Shown: one piece after another, positions 32,382-37,761 of the stretch
How the letters are laid out: every line of letters begins with the position of its first letter
How positions within the stretch are numbered: position 1 is the first letter of the stretch
From: an uncultured Oscillospiraceae bacterium
Lineage (GTDB): Bacteria > Bacillota > Clostridia > Oscillospirales > Acutalibacteraceae
Length of the DNA stretch: 37,761 nt
Assembly (NCBI GenBank): GCA_900540865.1
Contig: UQHH01000022.1
Location: 1 to 37,761, forward strand
Direction of reading: 5' to 3'
Notes under the pieces: model-generated
What the model saw: only the letters and a program-made list of their open reading frames with translations
Database searches by the model: none
Told to the model about the DNA's origin: nothing
Program-made: the position numbers and the translations under genes

Positions 32382-32819
32382 ATGATGTTAAAAAACAATA
32401 AAATGAAGAAGAGAAGGCTTTTTGCAAAGAGTACAGCGGTGTTCACCTTAACCGCCGTAATGGTTGCCGCGGGCTGCGTATTTTCCGCGAACGCGGCGGC
32501 GGAGCGCTGGACCTGGACGGCGGAGGCCGCCGCGACGGGGACGGAAACCATCGTTGTGACCGCTGCGCATAACGGTACCCGCAAGGACACGTTCGGCTCT
32601 TACATTACCATCTACAATGGTAAGAGCTATACGCAGGGTGACTGCTATGTATTGCAAAGCGGAGTAAAAAAGGGAAAACAGAAATATAAGCTGGTCGGTG
32701 GCATTCCGTCCCACCCGACCATTGATTTTGGGTCGGTCGACAAAGGGCAAAGCCAGCATTTCTACATAAACACGTACGGCGGATTCAAATCCACGGTCGA
32801 TACCTACCAGTATTACTAA
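32382..32819 (+). CDS. Small exported protein of unknown family
   Basis: The 145-residue protein has a basic N-terminus (KNNKMKKRRLFAKS), a hydrophobic core and a likely cleavage at SANAAA before ERWTW. An AAGC within the core makes a lipoprotein possible but less likely. The mature part (about 105 residues) is rich in Tyr, Thr, Gly and Lys. It ends DTYQYY and looks like a small beta protein. AAAGGAGG precedes the ATGATG start. It is the first gene of an operon with two FtsX-like permeases, which suggests a peptide whose export, sensing or immunity the permeases handle. I considered a lactococcin-972-like bacteriocin but see no matching motif. Confidence 0.65.
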   Translation: MMLKNNKMKKRRLFAKSTAVFTLTAVMVAAGCVFSANAAAERWTWTAEAAATGTETIVVTAAHNGTRKDTFGSYITIYNGKSYTQGDCYVLQSGVKKGKQKYKLVGGIPSHPTIDFGSVDKGQSQHFYINTYGGFKSTVDTYQYY

Positions 32820-32842
32820 ATTATTAAGCCTGCGTGAAGTGG

Positions 32843-32872
32843 CCCACCCGCGGGGTTTTCCCCGCGGGTGGG
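32843..32872 (+). promoter_or_regulatory. 13-bp GC-rich hairpin between peptide and permease genes, no T-run
   Basis: CCCACCCGCGGGG pairs perfectly with CCCCGCGGGTGGG around TTTT. GTGTCCAC, not a T-run, follows, and the permease ribosome site AAGGAGGG begins 12 bases on. It probably protects the 3' end of the peptide mRNA or lowers read-through and translation of the permeases rather than acting as a full terminator. Confidence 0.8.
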
Positions 32873-32896
32873 TGTCCACAATCAAGGAGGGCGCTC

Positions 32897-34285
32897 ATGA
32901 AACTGCAAAACTATACCTTTTTGGCAAACGCGAACAGAAAGAGAGGAAAGCGGAGCACGGCCCTTTTTTTGCTGCTGCTTTTTTCCGTGATAGCGCTTGT
33001 ATTGATTACAAGCGTGACCTCCATGCTCCACCGGGTAATGGACGGCTTTACGAGCGTGGACCCCGCAAGAAGGATTGAAATTGACTCTTTATTTCACGAA
33101 CCTGGGAAGGGGGTCGTGCTTACAGAGGAAGTACTCAACGACATCAGAAAGCTCGAACATGTGCAGTCGGCCGACATCAACGACGGGATGGTGCGGCAGA
33201 TTTTCAATATCACCGCGCTTAGGGATGAAAACGGGGAAGACTGCAGCGGCATGATGCCGCCTACAAATGAATACGGGTATTCCGTAGAGGCGTGGTCTTT
33301 ATATAAAACGCAGGAGATGGAGGTCGTAGCGGGCAGGCGGCTCGACGAAAGCCCGGTATTCTCCTGCCTGGTGCCGAGCACCTTTTGTCCGGTCAGCGAC
33401 TATACGATTGATGAAAACATCTTTTCGTTGCAAAACGGGGCGGATTATATTGGGAAAACCTTTACAGTCATGCCATTTGGAGACAATTATGAGTTTTGGA
33501 CCTACAGGGAGGACGCAGATGGAGGCTATATGACGCAATTGCAGTATCTAACCGGAGTTGAATATCAATTAGAAGTCGTAGGAGTATATTATTCCTCTTA
33601 TGCTGGGACGGGGTCGCCAAAAGAGATTTATGTTTCCAACGAAACGGGACAAAAAATAGAGGAAATGGCGGTCAAGGCAACAAAGGATTCGGACTTTATA
33701 GAACAGTATCAAAGGGACAAAACTAACCCGGCTATGCACAGCTATACCGTGCTGGCGGATTCCTATGAAAGTTTCAATACCGTCCGGCAGGAGATTAAAG
33801 ATATGGGAATTTCTATATCGGCCTTTCCGGAACGGTTTATTCCACCTGAAATAGAATTATTCGCAACAGTTTTCACGGCAGCAGGCAATTTTTTCACCAT
33901 TGCTATTTTGCTCCTGACGGTAATCAACCTGTTTCTTGCGACCTCAAGCGGACTGCTGGAGCGCAAGGGGGAAATTGGCCTGCTTAAGGCAATCGGCTAT
34001 AAAAACCGCCAAATATTCCTGACCCTGTACCTAGAACAATTAAAAACCGGGCTGCGCGCCTTTACGATTGGCGGCATACTCTCCGCCGTGTGTGTGACGG
34101 TCATGAATTTAGTAAACGCGAACGGCCCGTTTGCCGGGCGTATTTACGTGGTAAGCTGGCTCGACTTCGCGCTGCTTGCCTTAGCCGCGCTGGCGCTTAC
34201 GACAGTCATACCGTTATTGTGCGAGCTAGTCATGGTAAGAAGCCTTACGAAAATCAGCCCGCGCGAGGCAATGGCACAGCAATAG
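32897..34285 (+). CDS. FtsX/MacB-type ABC permease, copy 1
   Basis: The 462-residue protein has one N-terminal transmembrane helix after a basic segment (NRKRGKRS, then TALFLLLLFSVIALVLI). An ectodomain of about 270 residues and an FtsX domain with three helices follow. The coupling-helix sequence LERKGEIGLLKAIGYKNRQI, which in MacB-like systems contacts the ATPase, is intact. Ectodomain landmarks are DESPVFSCLVPSTFCP and IYVSNETGQ. ATG 32897 is chosen for its AAGGAGGG site; the upstream in-frame ATG lies inside the GC hairpin. No ABC ATPase gene is in the window, so it must use one in trans or act as an orphan. Confidence 0.88.
   Translation: MKLQNYTFLANANRKRGKRSTALFLLLLFSVIALVLITSVTSMLHRVMDGFTSVDPARRIEIDSLFHEPGKGVVLTEEVLNDIRKLEHVQSADINDGMVRQIFNITALRDENGEDCSGMMPPTNEYGYSVEAWSLYKTQEMEVVAGRRLDESPVFSCLVPSTFCPVSDYTIDENIFSLQNGADYIGKTFTVMPFGDNYEFWTYREDADGGYMTQLQYLTGVEYQLEVVGVYYSSYAGTGSPKEIYVSNETGQKIEEMAVKATKDSDFIEQYQRDKTNPAMHSYTVLADSYESFNTVRQEIKDMGISISAFPERFIPPEIELFATVFTAAGNFFTIAILLLTVINLFLATSSGLLERKGEIGLLKAIGYKNRQIFLTLYLEQLKTGLRAFTIGGILSAVCVTVMNLVNANGPFAGRIYVVSWLDFALLALAALALTTVIPLLCELVMVRSLTKISPREAMAQQ
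33860..34285 (+). repeat. 426-base near-identical block, copy 1 (3' end of permease 1)
   Basis: Compared with 35323-35748, I count five differences in 426 bases, of which one is in the stop codon. The block encodes the whole FtsX domain. The ectodomain DNA upstream is not nearly as similar, so the boundary is sharp. Confidence 0.93.
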
Positions 34286-34362
34286 AGTAAAGAACCTGAG
34301 TGTATTTTAGAAATTAAAGGATGTGTTTAAAAGAATTAAAGGGATGTGAAAGGATGGGATGT

Positions 34363-35748
34363 ATGAGACTGCAAAATTATACCTTTTTGGCAAACGCGAA
34401 CAGGAAAAGGGGAAAACGGAGCACCGCCCTCTTTTTGCTGTTACTATTTTCCGTAATTGCCCTTATGTTTCTAATGAGTTTTATTGTTACACTGAAGAAT
34501 GCCATGAGCGACTTCATTAATCAAGACCCTGCAAGGCGATTGCGTATTAATACTTTATTTACTGATTTGGGATATCAAGTGTTAACACCGGAACTGCTTG
34601 AAAAGGTTGGACAACTGGAGCATGTACAGTCTGTCGATATGAACGATGGGATGGAATACCAGTTTTTTAAAATTAACGCTATATTTAATGAAAAAGGTGA
34701 TGATTGTACTGACATTCTTCCAGTTTCACCTTCAGATACATCGGTAGAGGCGTGGTCGCTCTTCAAAACACAAAGGATGAAGGTTATAGCAGGCAAACGG
34801 CTCGACGAAAGCCCGGTATTTTCCTGCTTAGTTCCGAGTACGTTTTGCCCGTATAAAGACTTTGATTTGCAAAGTAAGGACGATATAGAATTGGCGCAAC
34901 GGGGAGAAGACTATTTGGGGAAAACATTGACGGTAAAACCATGGGGAAAATATTATGAAGTGATAGAATTTAAAAAAAGCGGCGGTGTTTATTTGACACA
35001 ATGGGATTCACTTCCTGCTTTAGAATACAAATTAAAGGTTGTGGGAGTGTATGACACCCTCTACAACGGAAATGGAAATCCGGGAATAATATATGTCTCA
35101 AACGAAACAAGCAAACAAATTGAACAAATGGCGGTAAACGCCACAGAAAGTGATTTTTATATTGAGGAGTATTATGACGCATTGGAGCGTACGGATCTGC
35201 ATAGCTTTACGGTGCTGGTAGATGAAGCAGAAAACGTAGATAAAGTCAGGGAAGAATTGGAGAGTCGAAAAATAAATGTTTCCTCAACTACGGAGCTGTC
35301 TATTCAGCCGGAGGTTAAGCTGTTCGCAACAGTTTTCACGGCGGCAGGCAATTTTTTCACCATTGCTATTTTGCTCCTGACGGTAATCAACCTGTTTCTT
35401 GCGACCTCAAGCGGACTGCTGGAGCGCAAGGGGGAAATTGGCCTGCTTAAGGCAATCGGCTATAAAAACCGCCAAATATTCCTGACCCTGTACCTAGAAC
35501 AATTAAAAACCGGGCTGCGCGCCTTTACGATTGGCGGCATACTCTCCGCCGTGTGTGTGACGGTCATGAATTTAGTAAACGCGAACGGCCCGTTTGCCGG
35601 GCGTATTTACGTGGTAAGCTGGCTCGACTTCGCGCTGCTTGCCTTAGCCGCGCTGGCGCTTACGACAGTCATACCGTTATTGTGCGAGCTAGTTATGGTA
35701 AGAAGCCTTACGAAAATCAGCCCGCGCGAGGCGATGGCACAGCAGTAA
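34363..35748 (+). CDS. FtsX/MacB-type ABC permease, copy 2
   Basis: The 461-residue paralogue of the preceding gene has the same architecture: RLQNYTFLANANRKRGKRST start, one helix, a large ectodomain, and an FtsX domain identical or nearly so in protein sequence. The ectodomain is strongly diverged and more AT-rich, but keeps RRL/KRLDESPVFSCLVPSTFCP and IIYVSNETS. ATG 34363 matches the paralogue start and has AAAGGA eight bases upstream; earlier in-frame ATGs (34321, 34354) would add residues absent in copy 1. It lies 77 bases after copy 1 and is followed by the operon terminator. The pair may form a heterodimeric or alternative permease. Confidence 0.88.
   Translation: MRLQNYTFLANANRKRGKRSTALFLLLLFSVIALMFLMSFIVTLKNAMSDFINQDPARRLRINTLFTDLGYQVLTPELLEKVGQLEHVQSVDMNDGMEYQFFKINAIFNEKGDDCTDILPVSPSDTSVEAWSLFKTQRMKVIAGKRLDESPVFSCLVPSTFCPYKDFDLQSKDDIELAQRGEDYLGKTLTVKPWGKYYEVIEFKKSGGVYLTQWDSLPALEYKLKVVGVYDTLYNGNGNPGIIYVSNETSKQIEQMAVNATESDFYIEEYYDALERTDLHSFTVLVDEAENVDKVREELESRKINVSSTTELSIQPEVKLFATVFTAAGNFFTIAILLLTVINLFLATSSGLLERKGEIGLLKAIGYKNRQIFLTLYLEQLKTGLRAFTIGGILSAVCVTVMNLVNANGPFAGRIYVVSWLDFALLALAALALTTVIPLLCELVMVRSLTKISPREAMAQQ
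35323..35748 (+). repeat. 426-base near-identical block, copy 2 (3' end of permease 2)
   Basis: Partner of 33860-34285. Near-perfect identity, including synonymous sites, points to a recent duplication or gene conversion limited to this part. Confidence 0.93.
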
Positions 35749-35794
35749 ACGTATTATTTGGATATTTTTAACCATTCGGGAATTTAGCGCATAA

Positions 35795-35825
35795 AAAGGG
35801 AGCGGGAATTTCTCCCGCTCCCTTT
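35795..35825. terminator. Bidirectional terminator
   Basis: AAAGGGAGCGGGA pairs perfectly with TCCCGCTCCCTTT around ATTTC. It lies between the permease operon and the convergent regulator gene. Confidence 0.9.
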
Positions 35826-35828
35826 ATT

Positions 35829-36197
35829 TTAAGATTTCCCTGCCTGCGTTTTTTTAATAGCCTCAAAGCTTTCCGCGCTGATGACATGCTCGATGCGGCA
35901 GGCATCCTCAACGGCTGTCTTTGGGGCTACCCCCAGCCGGATCAGCCAGTCGGACAGGAAGGTATGGCGCTCATACATGGTTTCCGCGATTTCGCGCCCC
36001 ATTTCCGTAAGCGTAATAAAGCCATCCCTGTCTACTTCGATATATCCGTTGGTACGCAGGTTTTTCATAGCGACACTGACGCTCGGTTTAGTAAATTCCA
36101 ATTCGTTGACAATATCAATCGAACGAACGGCGGGATTCCTGTGGCTTAAAATCAAAATCGTTTCTAGGTAATTTTCCGCCGACTCATGTATCTTCAT
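35829..36197 (-). CDS. DtxR/MntR-family metal-dependent transcriptional regulator
   Basis: The 122-residue protein has an N-terminal winged helix (SAENYLETILILSHRN; VNELEFTKPSVSVAMKNLRTNGYIEV) and the dimerisation/metal domain. The latter includes ERHTFLSDWLIRLGV and EDACRIEHVIS, whose Glu and His residues match the metal ligands of MntR. The first Asp ligand of B. subtilis MntR (D8) is Asn here and the second (E11) is E12. It lacks the C-terminal SH3-like domain, as MntR does. ATG 36197 follows AGAGGAGGCGGG. It probably controls Mn or Fe uptake; no transporter is adjacent. It is divergent from the LRR/BIG2 surface gene. Confidence 0.9.
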   Translation of the reverse strand: MKIHESAENYLETILILSHRNPAVRSIDIVNELEFTKPSVSVAMKNLRTNGYIEVDRDGFITLTEMGREIAETMYERHTFLSDWLIRLGVAPKTAVEDACRIEHVISAESFEAIKKTQAGKS

Positions 36198-36249
36198 TTG
36201 CCCGCCTCCTCTTATACGGCTTTTTAGGTGTTTCCCCTTATTTTTAATA

Positions 36250-36278
36250 AGCATAGCATATTTTTTTCCGGATTTCAA
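36250..36278 (-). promoter_or_regulatory. Promoter of the MntR-like gene
   Basis: Minus strand: TTGAAA (36273-36278), 17-base spacer, TATGCT (36250-36255). The leader is about 45 bases. No clear metal-regulator box was recognised. Confidence 0.6.
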
Positions 36279-36387
36279 ATTTTCCTCCCTTTTTTAACTG
36301 TTTATTGCCTGAAATTCAGGTGTGAAAACGTTCGAAGCGGCAAAATAGGAACGCTGATAAATAAAAGTAACAGTTCTTCACCTTTTA

Positions 36388-36416
36388 TTGACAGGCATTG
36401 CTTTTTTCTATATCAT
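36388..36416 (+). promoter_or_regulatory. Strong promoter of the LRR/BIG2 surface protein
   Basis: Perfect TTGACA (36388-36393), 17-base spacer, TATCAT (36411-36416). The start codon lies about 36 bases after the predicted transcript start. Confidence 0.8.
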
Positions 36417-36458
36417 GGAATTATCGGAATAAATTACATTGTGGATGGAGGTTTTTTT

Positions 36459-37761
36459 ATGAAAATAATGAAAAAAGGGGTATCAGTTCTGCTGGTATTC
36501 CTGTTGGTGTTCGGTATGTTTGCGGCTATGCCGATGTCCGTAAGCGCGGCCACGGACGACTCACAGGCGGTAGGTGACAAATACGGCGATTTTGTCTATA
36601 CAGCCGACACGGACGAATACGGGAATCGCTGCGTCTGGATTACAGATTATTTGGGAAACGACAGCAAGGTTACGATTCCAAATACGATAAAGAACATGTA
36701 TGTCATAGGAATCGACCAGGAGGTGTTCGCCTACAACGAAAGCCTCCGTTACGTTTCTATCCCTAAAACGGTGAAATATATCGGTTACTGTGCGTTCAGC
36801 GGTTGTATCAACCTTCAAGAGGTTACGCTGCCCAAGGACTTGATTTATCTGGATGCAGGGGCTTTTTTAGGTTGTATCAGTTTAAAGACGGTCACAATCC
36901 CTTCCACGATTAATTTCTTTGGGTACGGCTCTTTTGCGGTATGCGACAGACTTCAGGAATTCAAGGTTACCTCTGGCGGGAACAATGTTACCGCTGTAAA
37001 CGGTGTGCTATACAGCGGTAACAAAAAAATGTTGCTCTCTTACCCCTGCGGAAAGCCCGGCTCTGTATTTAAGGTGCCGGCCTCTGTTGAGGAAATTGCC
37101 CCGAACTCATTTATGGGCAATTTGAATATAAAAAAGCTGATTATCCAAAACAAGTGCAAAACCATTGGGGATTATGCTTTTGCTTTCTCAAATATAGGCG
37201 AAATACTTGTGCCGAACAGCGTAAAGGAAATCGGCTCGAATCCGTTCGAGGGAATCCAGAATGTGTTGGTATATTGCAATGAAGGAAGCGCAATGTACCG
37301 GTACTGCCAGGTCAACGAGATTAACGGCGGAGGCCCTTATCCTGTCCTTGTTACGAGCATCAAGCTCAACACGAATAAAATCAGCTGGCCGGTGGGAAAG
37401 AGCGGTTCCTTCAAGCCGACGGTAACGCCATCGAACGCGAAGAACAAGGCGCTGACGTGGAAATCGAGTAACCCGAAGGTCGCCACGGTAGACGCAAACG
37501 GCAAGCTCAAAGCGGTGGGTATTGGCAGTGCGACGATTACCTGTACCGCAAAGGACGGAAGCGGCGCGAAAGCGACGTGCGCCGTTACGGTTTACCAGCC
37601 GGTGAAGAGTGTCAAGCTCAACACGAATAAAATCAGCTGGCCGGTGGGGAAAAGCGGTTCCTTCAAGCCGACGGTAACGCCATCGAACGCGAAGAACAAG
37701 GCGCTGACGTGGAAATCGAGTAACCCGAAGGTCGCCACGGTAGACGCAAACGGCAAGCTCA
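36459..37761 (+). CDS. Secreted surface protein with BspA-type leucine-rich repeats and BIG2 repeats (3' truncated)
   Basis: The frame is open to the window end (434 codons visible). A signal peptide (about 1-31, ending SVSA before ATDD) is followed by a BspA/LRR_5 region (about 50-285). Its repeats read like VTIPNTIKN, SLRYVSIPKTVKYIG, AFSGCINLQEVTLP and AFLGCISLKTVTIP. From about residue 298 there are bacterial Ig-like BIG2 units of 84 residues (VTSIKLNTNKISWPVG; ALTWKSSNPKVATVDANGKL). The second begins at about 382 and is cut by the window edge. Such proteins mediate adhesion or glycan contact at the surface. GGAGG precedes ATG 36459. Confidence 0.9.
   Translation, partial: MKIMKKGVSVLLVFLLVFGMFAAMPMSVSAATDDSQAVGDKYGDFVYTADTDEYGNRCVWITDYLGNDSKVTIPNTIKNMYVIGIDQEVFAYNESLRYVSIPKTVKYIGYCAFSGCINLQEVTLPKDLIYLDAGAFLGCISLKTVTIPSTINFFGYGSFAVCDRLQEFKVTSGGNNVTAVNGVLYSGNKKMLLSYPCGKPGSVFKVPASVEEIAPNSFMGNLNIKKLIIQNKCKTIGDYAFAFSNIGEILVPNSVKEIGSNPFEGIQNVLVYCNEGSAMYRYCQVNEINGGGPYPVLVTSIKLNTNKISWPVGKSGSFKPTVTPSNAKNKALTWKSSNPKVATVDANGKLKAVGIGSATITCTAKDGSGAKATCAVTVYQPVKSVKLNTNKISWPVGKSGSFKPTVTPSNAKNKALTWKSSNPKVATVDANGKL
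37361..37509 (+). repeat. BIG2-encoding repeat unit 1 (visible part)
   Basis: The DNA is nearly identical to 37613-37761, offset 252 bases (84 codons), with two differences seen in 149 bases. This indicates recent internal amplification. Confidence 0.9.
37613..37761 (+). repeat. BIG2-encoding repeat unit 2 (cut by window edge)
   Basis: Second copy of the 252-base period; it runs off the end, so more copies may follow. Confidence 0.9.

Noticed and set aside
32382..32819. Lactococcin-972-family bacteriocin with immunity permease
   Set aside because: Operon layout is suggestive, but the mature sequence lacks the motifs I know for that family and the permeases are MacB/FtsX-like rather than the large dedicated immunity protein.

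Overview
The window looks like a low-to-mid GC Gram-positive anaerobe of the Clostridia (Oscillospirales/Ruminococcaceae-like), most likely assembled from metagenomic or shotgun reads. Reasons: the housekeeping order GlmU domain - prs - pth - mfd - foldase lipoprotein resembles the Bacillus gcaD-prs-ctc-spoVC-mfd block; pyruvate phosphate dikinase and a PduL phosphotransacylase fit an acetate-forming fermenter; surface proteins carry Gram-positive signal peptides, Ser/Pro-rich stalks, BspA-type leucine-rich repeats and Ig-like BIG2 repeats; nearly every gene has a strong Shine-Dalgarno. The species cannot be named from this sequence. An 18-base Nextera/Tn5 mosaic-end sequence at 21663-21680 shows residual adapter, so the join between the two halves of the contig should not be trusted without read support.

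Layout. 1-7225: end of a surface protein, a family-4 uracil-DNA glycosylase, pduL, a hemolysin-III membrane protein coupled to a GH31 alpha-glucosidase, a DegV fatty-acid-binding protein, and a zinc-ribbon/TM/cohesin-like membrane protein. 7226-7754: no protein gene, but a promoter, a possible structured RNA and a palindromic control region. 7755-19081: one compact co-directional cluster of 17 genes with overlapping starts and stops. It encodes terminase, portal, protease, capsid, connectors and a contractile-type baseplate in PBSX/xkd-like order. I find no sheath, tape measure, integrase, repressor, replication or lysis gene. Where sheath, tube, chaperones and tape measure should lie there is only a 265-residue protein that looks like two fused tail domains, plus a 51-residue protein. 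This is the best candidate for an undescribed or domesticated particle system. 19310-22795: a Pro/Ser-rich membrane protein, a ClC-family protein, the adapter, and a foldase-like lipoprotein. 22940-29043: mfd, pth, prs and a GlmU that consists of the pyrophosphorylase domain only. 29365-32004: ppdK.

32177-35825 is a second accessory unit: a promoter, a short upstream reading frame, a small exported protein, a 13-bp GC hairpin without a T-tract, then two FtsX/MacB-type permeases. The last 426 bases of the permeases differ at only five positions, while their ectodomains have diverged strongly. No ATPase partner is in the window. 35829-37761: a DtxR/MntR-family regulator divergent from a large LRR/BIG2 surface protein that runs off the end.

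Functional assignments rest on reading motifs and gene order by eye; no database search was possible.
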